From: Paralithodes platypus
Taxonomy: Eukaryota; Arthropoda; Malacostraca; Decapoda; Lithodidae
Direction of reading: 5' to 3'
Assembly (NCBI GenBank): GCA_032716605.1
Contig: CM064530.1
Coordinates: forward strand, 12,685,859 to 12,749,858
DNA: 64,000 nt
Position numbers and translations under genes: made by a program
Notes under the pieces: generated by a model
Database searches by the model: none
Told to the model about the DNA's origin: nothing
What the model saw: only the letters and a program-made list of their open reading frames with translations
Shown: positions 1 to 13,600 of the stretch, piece by piece
Layout of the letters: every line of letters starts with the position of its first letter
Numbering within the stretch: position 1 is the first letter of the stretch

Positions 1-103
1 CCTTTTTTCACCCGTTTTTTGCCAGTTTTCTCAACTCGACTTATGTTGCGCGCCGCTCTTTAAGGGTTAAAGGCGAGTTGCTACTCTTCCTGGGCATCAC
101 CCG

Positions 104-1264
104 TTGTCGGGCCTGCATGCTTCGTCAGGGGTCTCCAGGAATGCGCCATCGTGGCCTGTGAAACGGCGTCAGCCTTTCTTGGTGAGGAGCCTCCTCCACT
201 ATCGGCAGATAGCTGTGGACCCTCCCTCTCCCTCCCCGACCCCCTCTGTGTCTCCGGTCCCGCCGTGGGTTGATCTCACTCCTCGCATCCGGGTTACCTT
301 CCATGAAGGTTCCCGGATGTCGACGGATGCTGGACTTGCCCGGGCCTATTTTGCTGAGCTGGTGGGGTCGTGTTATCAGGGGCACTTCGGTGTCTTCACG
401 GATGGTTCCTGCGTTCCTCCGGCCTCCTCGTCCGCGGCTGTCTACTACGAGGACCTCTCCCTCTGCCAGACCTGGAGGTTGTCTGGGCACCATCCCATCA
501 TAGCGGCGGAACTGTTTGCCATTCTTCGAGCCCTGGAGTTTGTGCGGTGTCATATTCGGCCTCAACGGGTCGTCTTGTACTCGGATTCCCAGGCCTCCCT
601 CCATCTGCTCCTTGCGGCCCGCCCGGCTACATATCCTCGTCTTGTCTTCGCCATCCAGGAGTTGCTGGTTCACTTTTTAGGTCACCCGTGGGAAGTGGTC
701 CTCCAGTGGGTTCCTGCGCACTCGGGCATTCGTGGCGACACGGTGACTGATGCTGCGGCGAAGCTGGCGCACACTTCGGTAGAGGTTGAGTCGGTTGACA
801 TGGATGCAAGGACACATGCCCGGGTTGTCGGGCGGGCTAGTCGCGGACTTTGGGACAGGGAGCTACGGGTGCTGTTGCTACAGACGACCATGGGGAGATA
901 CCGGTGGGATTCGTGCCCCCAGCCTTGGAGTCGACACCCCCTGCGGAAACTCGATGTCTCCCTGGCCAGGCTGCGTATTGGACAAACTGCGCTGTCAGCA
1001 CACCTGTTCCGACTCCGCATGATACGGTGCCCGGACTGTCGCTGGTGTGAACAGCCCGAAACCCCTGAGCATCCGGTGGAGGTGTGTCCGCGGTTCTATA
1101 GTCACAGGGTCAAACTTAGGGACTCGGTTCGCCGTTTGTCGTCTCGGGGATTCAGCTTAGGGCTATTGTTAGGCCACGGTGTCCGGGATGCGGATGTGTG
1201 TTCTCAGCTCTCTCGTGCCTTATTTGTCTTCCTCTTGGCGACACATGTTGCCGACATAGTATAG
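104..1264 (+). CDS. RNase H and C-terminal Cys/His region of a non-LTR retrotransposon (3' part of ORF2)
   Basis: The 386-codon frame holds a complete-looking RNase HI domain at about residues 95-222. The four acidic catalytic positions are visible: D100 in FTDGS, E136 in AAELFAI, D161 in YSDSQ and D216 in VTDAAAKLA, with the conserved H206 in VPAHSGIRGD. Downstream, about residues 283-335, is the Cys/His motif usual at the end of RNase H-bearing non-LTR elements (C309, C312, C315, H323, C328). RNase H would degrade the RNA strand of the RNA/DNA hybrid during target-primed reverse transcription. The frame is open upstream from a non-ATG codon, and no endonuclease or RT domain precedes it in the window, so this is the 3' end of a larger element (I/R1/Loa-type lineages carry this layout; the clade is not resolved). 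The G/C-rich codon use contrasts with the AT-rich neighbours. No frameshift is seen, so it may be young. Confidence 0.85.
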   Translation: MSGLHASSGVSRNAPSWPVKRRQPFLVRSLLHYRQIAVDPPSPSPTPSVSPVPPWVDLTPRIRVTFHEGSRMSTDAGLARAYFAELVGSCYQGHFGVFTDGSCVPPASSSAAVYYEDLSLCQTWRLSGHHPIIAAELFAILRALEFVRCHIRPQRVVLYSDSQASLHLLLAARPATYPRLVFAIQELLVHFLGHPWEVVLQWVPAHSGIRGDTVTDAAAKLAHTSVEVESVDMDARTHARVVGRASRGLWDRELRVLLLQTTMGRYRWDSCPQPWSRHPLRKLDVSLARLRIGQTALSAHLFRLRMIRCPDCRWCEQPETPEHPVEVCPRFYSHRVKLRDSVRRLSSRGFSLGLLLGHGVRDADVCSQLSRALFVFLLATHVADIV

Positions 1265-1351
1265 GGTCCCACTGACGGTTAGTCTTCTAGGGCCAAGCAG
1301 GTGGCATCCACCCGAAGGCCCTTTAATATTAACAACAACAACAACAACAAC
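1265..1351 (+). mobile_element. 3' UTR, stem-loop and (AAC)7 tail of the RNase H non-LTR element
   Basis: Immediately after the stop codon there is a short 3' UTR with a nested stem: GGGCC (1290-1294) pairs with GGCCC (1317-1321), and inside it GGTGG (1300-1304) pairs with CCACC (1308-1312). The element then ends in a simple tandem (AAC)7 at 1331-1351. A 3' structure followed by a simple-repeat tail is typical of non-LTR elements whose RT recognises the 3' RNA end. This defines the downstream boundary of the insertion. Confidence 0.7.
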
Positions 1352-1598
1352 ATCCCTTAAGTACATGATTCTTCTATACCTCACTAACAACGACTACTAC
1401 CACACCTACCACTATATACGTCAACTACCACACTATATGAAGTTACTACCATACACTTTCTCTACCTACCACAACACCTTAGTGCAAGATACCTCTATAC
1501 CTTACAAACAACCATTAGCTACTACCACACGATGCTACCACTCTATACCTCAACTACCACAAACTCCCTACCTAGTAACCAATACAGGGAAGAGGTGG
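1352..1598. repeat. Degenerate CTACCACAC-type simple repeat
   Basis: The stretch is pyrimidine/A-rich with recurring ACTACCACA and CTATAC words. No gene is seen. The 97-codon frame across it is a product of this composition (Tyr/Thr/His/Pro-rich). Confidence 0.5.
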
Positions 1599-2197
1599 GG
1601 GGGGGGGGCTGAAATCCCTTCTCCCTCATCTTTAGCCCCATTAGCTTTGATATATTAAAACATTGGTAATCCAATGGACCCGGGTTCAAATCCCGATATG
1701 TCAATGGGAAGATATTATTGGGATTGAATTTGTGCTGTACCTAGTATCAGTGCATTACCACAAAGCCCACCGAAATGCCAAAAAAATACCCTCATTGTTC
1801 CCTGATTAAATAACACTGTATGAATATTCCCATATTCAAAATATGTTACAGGGGGACAATGCCTAGTGAGTTCACTGCTCAATAGGTGGCGTTCTGAGAG
1901 TGAGGGTCTGAGTCTGGAGGGTGAGACGGTGAAGCGCTTGAGCGAAGCAACCAGCCGCTTCAGAGATGGAGCTGCTTCGAGCCATGATGGATGCTTCACA
2001 TGTCTCACTCCCCAGACTGCAACAAGACCTCACAGGCTTCACGTGTTGAGCGGTGGAATGTACAGGCTCTCAGCCTATGCCCGAGAGGGAGTAGTTGGAA
2101 TATAGAAAAAAAAAAAAAAAAAAAAATCGCTTCATTACTTTGGCGACTTTAGGGCATTCACTCCCGATTTTGAAACCTTTTCCGTCGTTTATGTGTC
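1599..2197 (+). mobile_element. Diverged Mite1 copy, split by an insertion and cut by satellite A
   Basis: The left part (about 1615-1665) matches the Mite1 5' region (CTTCTCCCT, TTTAGCCCCATTAG and so on). The right part (about 2130-2197) matches the next Mite1 segment (CATTA.TTTGGCGA.TTTA, then CCTTT...GTGTC). Between them lies a poly(A)-ended insertion (1666-2126). The remaining 3' half of the Mite1 is missing because the SatA array starts at about 2198. The terminal repeat at the 5' end is eroded. Recognition is by eye against the better copies at 53.8 and 54.9 kb. Confidence 0.5.
1666..2126 (+). mobile_element. SINE-like retroposon with tRNA-type B box and poly(A) tail
   Basis: A segment of about 460 bp interrupts the Mite1 remnant and ends in A21 (2106-2126). 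Near its left edge lies a sequence like a tRNA T-arm containing GGTTCAAATCC (about 1682-1692), a match to the pol III B box. No convincing A box precedes it, so the tRNA-like head may be 5'-truncated. There is no coding capacity. The 79- and 97-codon frames here look fortuitous. Alternative: a poly(A)-ended processed sequence with a chance B-box match. Confidence 0.45.
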
Positions 2198-5100
2198 TGC
2201 CACCGTGTGCCAATATTGTGACCACCATACCGGTCAGAACGTTGCACTGACAGTACTGATATTATGGTGCTAGACCCTCCCCATGGATGCCAACACAGCC
2301 CACTACTGACATACACTGTATCTTACACACCATAACCGGTACAGTGCCCCCCTGTGCCAATATTGTGACCACCATACCGGTCAGAACGTTGCACTGACAG
2401 TACTGATATTATGGTGCTAGACCCTCCCCATGGATGCCAACACAGCCCACTACTAACATTCACTGTATCTTACACACCATAACCGGTACAGTGCCACCCT
2501 GTGCCAATAATTATTGTGACCACCATACCGGTCAGACCGTTGCACTGACAGTACTGATATTATGGTGCTAGACCCTCCCCATGGATGCCAACACAGCCCA
2601 CTACTGACATTCACTGTATCTTACACACCATAGCCGGTACAGTGCCACCCTGTGCCTATAATTATTGTGACCACCATACCGGTCAGACCGTTGCACTGAC
2701 AGTACTGATATTATGGTGCTAGATCCTCCCCATGGATGCCAACACAGCCCACTACTGACATACACTGTATCTTACACACCATAACCGGTACAGTACCACC
2801 CTGTGCCAATATTGTGACCACCATACCGGTCAGACCGTTGCACTGACAGTACTGATATTATGGTGCTAGACCCTCCCCATGGATGCCAACACAGCCCACC
2901 ACTGACATACACTGTATCTTACACACCATAACCGGTACAGTGCCACCCTGTGCCAATATTGTGACCACCATACCGGTCAAACCGTTGCTCTGACAGTACT
3001 GATATTATGGTGCTAGATCCTCCCCATGGATGCCAACACAGCCCACTACTGACATACACTGTATCTTACACACCATTACCGGTACAGTGCCACCCTGTGC
3101 CAATATTGAAACCACCATACCGGTCAGAACGTTACACTGACAGCACTGATATTATGGTGCTAGACCCTACCCATGGATGTCAACACAGCCCACTACTGAC
3201 ATACACTGTATCTTACACACCATAACCGGTACAGTGCCACCCTGTGCCAATATTGTGACCACCATACCGGTCAGACCGTTGCACTGACAGTAATGATATT
3301 ATGGTGCTAGACCCTCCCCATGGATGCCAACACAGCCCACTACTGACATACACTGTATCTTACACACCATAACCGGTACAGTGCCACCCTGTGCCAATAT
3401 TGTGACCACCATACCGGTCAGACCGTTGCACTGACAGTACTGATATTATGGTGCTAGACCCTCCCCATGGATGCCAACACAGCCCACTACTGACATACAC
3501 TGTATCTTACACACCATAACCGGTACAGTGCCACCGTGTGCCAATATTGTGACCACCATACCGGTCAGACCGTTGCACTGACAGTACTGATATTATGGTG
3601 CTAGACCCTCCCCATGGATGCCAACACAGCCCACTACTGACATACACTGTATCTTACACACCATAGCCGGTACAGTGCCACCCTGTGCCAATATTGTGAC
3701 CACCATACCGGTCAGACCGTTGCACTGACAGTACTGATATTATGGTGCTAGATCCTCCCCATGGATGCCAACACAGCCCACTACTGACATACACTGTATC
3801 TTACACACCATAACCGGTACAGTGCCACCCTGTGCCAATATTGTGACCACCATACCGGTCAGACCGTTGCACTGACAGTACTGATATTATGGTGCTAGAC
3901 CATCCCCATGGATGCCAACACAGCCCACTACTGACATACACTGTATCTTACACACCATAACCGGTACAGTGCCACCCTGTGCCAATATTGTGACCACCAT
4001 ACCGGTCAGTCCGTTGCACTGACAGTACCGATATTATGGTGCTAGACCGTCCCCATGGATGCCAACACAGCCCACTACTGACATACACTGTATCTTACAC
4101 ACCATAACCGGTACAGTGCCACCCTGTGCCAATATTGTGACCACCATACCGGTCAGACCGTTGCACTGACAGTACTGATATTATGGTGCTAGACCCTCCC
4201 CATGGATGCCAACACAGCCCACTACTGACATACACTGTATCTTACACACCATAACAGGTACAGTGCCACCCTGTGCCAATATTGTGACCACCATACCGGT
4301 CAGACCGTTGCACTGACAGTACTGATATTATGGTGCTAGACCCTCCCCATGGATGCCAACACAGCCCACTACTGACATACACTGTATCTTACACACCATA
4401 ACCGGTACAGTGCCACCCTGTGCCAATATTGTGACCACCATACCGGTCAGACCGTTGCACTGACAGTACTGATATTATGGTGCTAGACCCTCCCCATGGA
4501 TGCCCACACAGCCCACTACTGACATACACTGTATCCCAAACACCATAACTGGTACAGTGCCACCGTGTGCCAATATTGTGACCACCATACCGGTCAGACC
4601 GTTGCACTGACAGTACTGATATTATGGTGCTAGACCCTCCCCATGGATGCCAACACAGCCCACTACTGACATACACTGTATCTAACACACCATAACTGGT
4701 ACAGTGCCACCCTGTGCCAATATTGTGTCCACCATACCGGTCAGAACGTTGTACTGACAGTACTGATATTATGGTGCTCCTCCCCATGGATGCCAACACA
4801 GCCCACTACTGACATACACTGTATCTTACACACCATAACCGGTACAGTGCCACCCTGTGCCAATATTGGACCACCACCATACCGGTCAGACCGTTGCACT
4901 GACAGTACTGATATTATGGTGCTAGACCCTCCCCATGGATGCCAACACAGCCCACTACTGACATATACTTTATCTTACAAACCATAACCGGTACAGTGCC
5001 ACCCTGTGCCAATATTGTGACCACCATACCGGTCAGACCGTTGCACTGACAGTACTGATATTATGGTGCTAGACCCTCCCCATGGATGCCAACACAGCCC

Positions 5101-8100
5101 ACTACTGACATACACTGTATCTTACACACCATAACCGGTACAGTGCCACCCTGTGCCAATATTGTGACCACCATACCGGTCAGACCCTTGCACTGACAGT
5201 ACTGATATTATATATTATGGTGCTAGAACCTCCCCATGGATGGTACAACAGCCCCACTACTGACATACACTGTATCTTAAACACCATAACCGGTATAGTG
5301 CCACCCTGTGTCAATATTGTTACCACCATACCGGTCAGACCCTTGCACTGACAGTACTGATATTATGGTGCTAGACTCTGCCCATGGATGCCAACACAGC
5401 CCACTCCTGACATACACTGTATCTTACACACCATAACCGGTACAGTGCCACCCTGTGCCAATATTGTGACCACCATACCGGTCAGACCGTTGCACTGACA
5501 GTACTGATATTATGGTGCTAGACCCTCCCCATGGATGCCAACACAGCCAACTACTGACATACACTGTATCTTACACACCATAACCGGTACAGTGCCACCC
5601 TGTGCCAATATTGTGACCACCATACCGGTCAGACCGTCGCACTGACAGTACTGATATTATGGTGCTAGACCCTCCCCATGGATGCCAACACAGCCCACTA
5701 CTGACATACCCTGTATCTTACACACCATAACCGGTACAGTGCCACCCTGTGCCAATATTGTGACCACCATACCGGTCAGACCGTTGCACTGACAGTATTG
5801 ATATTATGGTGCTAGACCCTCCCCATGGATGCCAACACAGCCCACTACTGACATACACTGTATCTTACACACCATAACCGGTACAGTGCCACCCTGTGCC
5901 AATATTGTGACCACCATACCGGTCAGACCGTTGCACTGACAGTACTGATATTATGGTGCTAGACCCTCCCCATGGATGCCAACACAGCCCACTACTGACA
6001 TACACTGTATCTTACACACCATAACCGGTACAGTGCCACCCTCTGCCAATATTGTGACCACCATAACGGTCTGACCGTTGCACTGACAATACTGATATTA
6101 TGGTGCTAGACCCTCCCCATGGATGCCAACACAGCCCACTACTCACATACACTGTATCTTACACACCATAACCGGTACAGTGCCACCGTGTGCCAATATT
6201 GTGACCACCAAACCGGTCAGACCGTTGCACTGACAGTAATGATATTATGGTGCTAGACCCTCCCCATGGATGCCAACACACCCGACTTCTGACATACACT
6301 GTATATGACATACCATAACCGGTACAGTGCCACCCTGTGCCAATATTGTGACCACCATACCGGTCAGACTGTTGCACTGACAGTACTGATATTATGGTGC
6401 TAAACCCTCCCCATGGATGCCAACACAGCTCACTACTGACATACACTGTATCTTACACACCATAACCGGTACAGTGCCACCCTGTGCCAATATTGTGACC
6501 ATCATACCGGTCAGACCCTTGCACTGACAGTACTGATATTATGGTGCTAGACCCTCCACATGGATGTCAACACAGCCCACTATTGATATACACTATATCT
6601 TCCACACCATAACCGGTACAGTGCCACCCTGTGCCAATATTGTGACCACCATACCGGTCAGACCCTTGCACTGACAGTAATGATATTATGGTGCTAGACC
6701 CTCCCCATGGGTGCCAACACAGCCCACTAGTGACATACACTGTATCTTACACACCATAACCGGTACAGTGCCACCCTGTGCCAATATTGTGACCACCATA
6801 CCGGTCTGACCGTTGCACTGACAGTACTGATATTATGGTGCTAGACCCTCCCCATGGATGATAACACAGCCCACTACTCACATACACTGTATCTTACACA
6901 CCATAACCGGTACAGTGCCACCGTGTGCCAATATTGTGACCACCAAATCGGTCAGACCGTTGCACTGACAGTAATGATATAATGGTGCTAGACCCTCCCC
7001 ATGGATGCCAACACAGCCAACTTCTGACATACACTGTATCATACATACCATAACCGGTACAGTGCCACCCTGTGCCAGTATTGTGACCACCATACCGGTC
7101 AGACTGTTGCACTAACAGTACTGATATTATGGTGCTAGACCCTCCCCATGGATGCCAACACAGCCCACTACTGACATACACTGTATTTTACACACCATAA
7201 CCGGTACAGTGCCACCCTGTGCCAATATTGTGACCATCATACCGGTCAGACCCTTGCACTGACAGTACTGATATTATGGTGCTAGATCCTCCCCATGGAT
7301 GCCAACACAGCCCACTATTGATATACACTGTATCTTCCACACCATAACCGGTACAGTGCCACCCTGTGCCAATATTGTGACCACCATACCGGTCAGACCG
7401 TTGCACTGACAGTAATGATATTATGGTGCTAGACCCTCCCCATGGGTGCCAACACAGCCCACTACTGACATACACTGTATCTTACACACCATAACCGGTA
7501 CAGTGCCACCCTGTGCCAATATTGTGACCACCATATCGGTCAGACCGTTGCACTGACAGTACTGATATTATGGTGCTAGACCCTCCCCATGGATGCCCAC
7601 ACAGCCCACTACTGACATACACTGTATCTTACACACCATAACCGGTACAGTGCCACCCTGTGCCAATATTGTGACCACCATACCGGTCAGACCGTTGCAC
7701 TGACAGTACTGATATTATGGTGCTAGACCCTCCCCATGGATGCCAACAAAGCCCACTACTGACATACACTGTATCTTACACACCATAACCGGTACAGTGC
7801 CACCCTGTGCCAATATTGTGACCACCATACCGGTCAGACCCTTGCACTGACAGTACTGATATTATGGTGCTAGATCCTCCCCATGGATGCCAACACAGCC
7901 CACTATTGATATACACTGTATCTTGCACACCATAACCGGTACAGTGCCACCCTGTGCCAATATTGTGACCACCATACCGGTCAGACCGTTGCACTGACAG
8001 TAATGATATTATGGTGCTAGACCCTCCCCATGGGTGCCAACACAGCGCACTACTGACATACACTGTATCTTACACACCATAACCGGTACAGTGCCACCCT

Positions 8101-10673
8101 GCGCCAATATTGTGACCACCATACCGGTCAGACCGTTGCACTGACAGTACTGATATTATGGTGCTAGACCCTCCCCATGGATGCCAACAAAGCCCACTAC
8201 TGACATACACTGTATCTTACACACCATAACCGGTACAGTGCCACCCTGTGCCAATATTGTGACCACCATACCGGTGAGACCCTTGCACTGACAGTACTGA
8301 TATTATGGTGCTAGACCCTCCCCATGGATGCCAACACAGCCCCCTATTGACATACACTGTATCTTACACACCATAACCGGACAGTGCCACCCTGTGCCAA
8401 TATTGGGACCACCATACCGGTCAGACTGTTGCACTGACAGTACTGATATTATGGTGCTAGATCCTCCCCATGGATGCCAACACAGCCCAGTACTGACATA
8501 CACTGTATCTTACACACCATAACCGGTACAGTGCCACCCTGTGCCAATATTGTGACCACCATACCGGTCGGACCCTTGCACTGACAGTACTGATATTATG
8601 GTGTTAGACACTCTCCAAGGATGTCAACACAGCCCACTACTGACATACACTATATTTTACACACCATAACCGGTACAGTGCCACCCTGTGCCAATATTGT
8701 GACCATCATACCGGTCAGACCCTTGCACTGACAGTACTGATATTATGGTGCTAGACCCTCCCCATGGGTGCCAACACAGCCCACTATTGATATACACTGT
8801 ATCTTACACACCATAACCGGTACAGTGCCACCCTGTGCCAATATTGTGACCGCCATACCGGTCAGACCGTTGCACTGACAGTAATGATATTATGGTGCTA
8901 GACCCTCCCCATGGATGCCAACACAGCCCACTACTGACATACACTGTATCTTACACACCATAACCAGTACAGTGCCACCCTGTGCCAATATTGTGACCAC
9001 CATACCGGTCAGACCGGGCTACTGACAGTACTGATATTATGGTGCTAGACCCTCCCCATGAATGCCAACACAGCCCACTACTGACATACACTGTATCTTA
9101 CACATCATAACAGGTACAGTGCCACCCTGTGCCAATATTTTGACCACCATACCGGTCAGACCGTCGCACTGACAGTACTGATATTATGGTGCTAGATCCT
9201 CCCCATGGATGCCAACACAGCCCACTACTGACATACACTGTATCTTACACACCATAACCGGTACAGTGCCACCCTGTGCCAATATTGTGCCCACCATACC
9301 GGTCAGACCGTTACACTGACAGTACTGATTTTATGGTGCTAGACCCTCCCCATGGATGCCAACACAGCCCACTACTGACATACACTGTATCTTACACACC
9401 ATAACCGGTACAGTGCCACCCTGTGCCAATATTGTGACCATCATACTGGTCAGACCCTTGCACTGACAGTACTGATATTATGGTGCTAGACCCTCCCCAT
9501 GGATGCCAACACAGCCCACTACTGATATACACTGTATCTTACACACCATAACCGGTACAGGGCCACCCTGTGCCAATATTGTGACCACCATACCGGTCAG
9601 ACCGTTGCACTGACAGAACTGATATTATGGTGCTGGAGCCTCCCTATGGATGCCAACACAGCCCACTACTGACATACACTGTATCTTACACACCATAACC
9701 GGTACAGTGCCACCCTGTGCCAATATTGTGACCACCATACCGGTCAGACCGTTGCACTGACAGTACTGATATTATGGTGCTAGACCCTCCCCATGGATGC
9801 CAACACAGCCCACTACTGACATACACTGTATCTTACACACCATAACCGGTACAGTGCCACCTTGTGCCAATATTGTGACCACCATACCGGTCAGACCGTT
9901 GCACTGACAGTACTGATATTATGGTGCTAGACTCTCCCCATGGATGCCAACACAGCCCACTACTGACATACACTTTATCTTACACACCATTACCGGTACA
10001 GTGCCACCCTGTGCCAATATTGTGACCACCATACCGGTCAGACTGTTGCACTGACAGTACTGATATTATGGTGCTACACCCTCCCCATGGATGCCAACAC
10101 AGCCCACTACTGACATACACTGTATCTTACACACCATAACCGGTACAGTGCCACCCTGTGCCAATATTGTGACCACCATACCGGTCAGACCGTTGCACTG
10201 ACAGTACTGATATTATGGTGCTAGAGCCTCCCCATGGATGCCAACACAGCCCACTACTGACATACACTTTATCTTACACACCATTACCGGTACAGTGCCA
10301 CCCTGTGCCAATATTGTGACCATCATACCGGTCAGACCCTTGCACTGACAGTACTGATATTATGGTGCTACACCCTCCCCATGGATGCCAACACAGCCCA
10401 CTACTGACATACACTGTATCTTACACACCATAACCGGTACAGTGCCACCCTGTGAAAATATTGTGACCACCATACCGGTCAGACCCTTGCACTGACAGTA
10501 CTGATATTATGGTGCTAGACCCTACCCATGGATGCCAACACAGCCCACTACTAACATACACTGTATCTTACATACCATAACTGGTACAGTGCCACCTTGT
10601 TCCAATATTGTGACCACCATACCGGTCAGACCGTTGCACTGACAGTACTGATAGTATGGTGCTAGACCCTCCC
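2198..10673 (+). repeat. Satellite A, forward array (147-bp monomer, about 58 copies)
   Basis: Head-to-tail tandem array with a 147-bp period: equivalent positions recur at multiples of 147, for example 6,894, 7,188 and 7,776. Monomers include the landmarks CAATATTG, CATACCGGTCAG, CAGTACTG, CCCCATGGATG and CATAACCGGTACAG. Most units differ by a few substitutions and a few carry small indels. Local higher-order repetition is visible: variant pairs recur 588 bp (4 monomers) and 735 bp (5 monomers) apart at 6.1-8.1 kb. Because 147 is divisible by three, open frames of 60-150 codons run through several units. These are not genes. Confidence 0.97.
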
Positions 10674-13600
10674 AAAATATTAAACAATAAATTAAACAAT
10701 AAATTAAACAAAATAGAGCTAATTTATCGATATAAATTTTGAAATTTGCCCATATTTCCATGATTTTTAGATGTATTTTCGGCTGATGAGTTCGAATCTG
10801 CCCTCAAAATTGGCCTACCACGTCAATTCAACAAAATAGAGCTAATTTATCGATATAATTTATGAAATTTGCCCATATTTCCATGATATTTGGACATACA
10901 TGATTTGCAAATATGATTTTTATGTGTATTTTCAGCTGTTGAGTTCAAATCTACCCTCAAAATTGGCCTACCGCCTGAATTACACAAAATAGAGCTCATT
11001 TATCGACCTAATTTATGAAATTTGCCAGTATTTCCATGATTTTTTGACATACATGATTTGCAAATATGATTTTTAGATGTATTTTCTGCTGTTGAGTTCG
11101 AATCTGCCCTCAAAATTAACCTACCACGTGAATTACACAAACTAAGGCACATTTTCCGATATAATTTATGAAATTTGCCAATATTTCCATGATTTTTTGA
11201 CATACAAGATTTGCAAATATGTTTTTTAGATGTATTTTCGGCTGCTGAGGTCGAATCTACCCTCAAAATTGGCCTACCACGTCAAATACACAAAATAGAG
11301 ATAATTTATCGATATAATTTATGAAATTTGCCTATATTTCCATGATTTATGGACATACATGATTTGCAAATATGATTTTTAGATGAATTGTTGGCTGTTG
11401 AGTTCGAATCTGCCATCAAAATTGACCTACCACGTGAATTACACAAAATAGAGCTAATTTATCGATATAATTTGTGAAATTTGCCCATATTTCCATGATA
11501 TTTGGACATACATGATTTGCAAATATGATTTTTAGATGTATGTTTGGATGCTGACTTCGAATCTGCCCTCAGAATTGGCCTATCACGTCAATAATACAAA
11601 ATAGAGCTCATTTATCGATATAACTTGTGAAATTTGACAATGTTTCCATGATTTTTTGACATTCATTATTTGTAAATATGATTTTTAGATGTATTCTCGG
11701 CTGGTGAGTTCGAATCTGCCCTCAAAAATGGCCTACCACGTCAATTACACAAAATAGAGGTAATATATCGATATAATATATGAAATTTGCCCATATTTCC
11801 ATGATTTGTGGACATACATGATTTGTAAATATAAATTTTATATGTATTTTTGGCTGCTGAGTTCGAATCTGCCCTCAAAATTGGACTACCACGTCAATTA
11901 CACAAAATAGAGCTAATTTGTCGATATAATTTGTGAAATATGCGCATATTTCCATGATTTTTTGATATACATGATTTGCAAATATGATTTTTAGATGTAT
12001 TGTTGGCTGCTGAGTTCGAATCTATCCTCAGAATTGACCTACCACGTCAATTACACAAAATAGAGCTCATTTATCGATATATTTTGTGAAATTTGACAAT
12101 ATTTCCATGATATTTTGACATTCATGATTTGTAAATATGATTTTTAGATGTATTCTCGCCTGCTGAGTTCGAATCTGCCCTCAAAAATGGCCTACCACGT
12201 CAATTACACAAACTAGAGCTAATTCATCGATATAATTTAGGAAATTTGCCCATATTTCCATGATTTTTGGACATACATGATTTGTAAATATGATTTTTAG
12301 ATGTATTGTCGGCTGTTGAGTTCGAATATGCCCTCAAAATTGGCCTACCGCCTGAATTACACAAAATAGAGCTAATTTATCGATATAATTTATGAAATTT
12401 GCCCATATTTCCATGATATCTGGACATACATGATTTGCAAATATGATTTTTATGTGTATTTTTGGCTGCTGAGTTCGAATCAGTCCTTAAAATTGACCTA
12501 CCACGTCAATTACACAAAATAGAGCTAATTTATCGATATAATTTATGAAATTTGCCCTTTCCATTTTTGGACATACATGATTTGGAAATATGATTTTTTT
12601 AGATGTATTGTCGACTGTTGACTTACAATATGCCCTCAAAATTGGCCTACCGGTGAATTACACAAAATAGAGCATTTTATCGATATAATTTATGAAATTT
12701 GCCAGTATTTCCATGATTTATGGACATACATGATTTGCAAATATGATTTTTAGATGTATTGTCGGCTGCCGAGTTCGAATCAGCCCTCAAAATTGTCCTA
12801 CGACGTCAAGTACACAAAATAGAGCTCATTTATCGATATAATTTAAGAAATTTGCTCATATTTCCATGATTTTTGGACATACATGATTTGCAAATATGAT
12901 TTTTAGATGTATTTTTGGCTGCTGAGTTTGAATCAGCCCTCAAAATTGGCCTACCACGTCAATTACACAAACTAGAGCTATTTTATCGATATAATTTAGG
13001 AAATTTGCCCTTATTTCCATGATTTTTGAACATACATGATTTGCAAATATGATTTTTAGATGTATTGTCGGCTGTTGAGTTCGAATCTGCCCTCAAAATT
13101 GGCCTACCACGTCAATTACACAAAATAGAGCTAATTTATCGATATAATTTGTGAAATTTGCCCATATTTCCATGTTTTTTTGACATACATGATTTGCAAA
13201 TATGATTTTTAGATGTATTTCCGGCTGTTGAGTTCGAATCTACCCTCAAAATTGTTCTACTACGTCAATTACACAAAATAGAGCTCATTTATCGATATTA
13301 TTTATGAAATTTGCCCTTATTCCCATGATTTTTGGACATACATGATTTGCAAATATGATTTTTAGATGTATTTCCGGCTGTTGAGTTCGAATCTACCCTC
13401 AAAAATGGCCTACCACGTCAATTACACAAAATAGAGCTAATTTATCGATATAATTTAGGAAATTTGCCCATATTTCCATGATTTTTGGACATAACATGAT
13501 TTCTAAATATGATTTTTAGATGTATTTTCGGCTGATGAGTTCGAATCTGCCCTCAGCATTGGCCTATCACGTCAATTATACAAAATAGAGCTCATTTATC

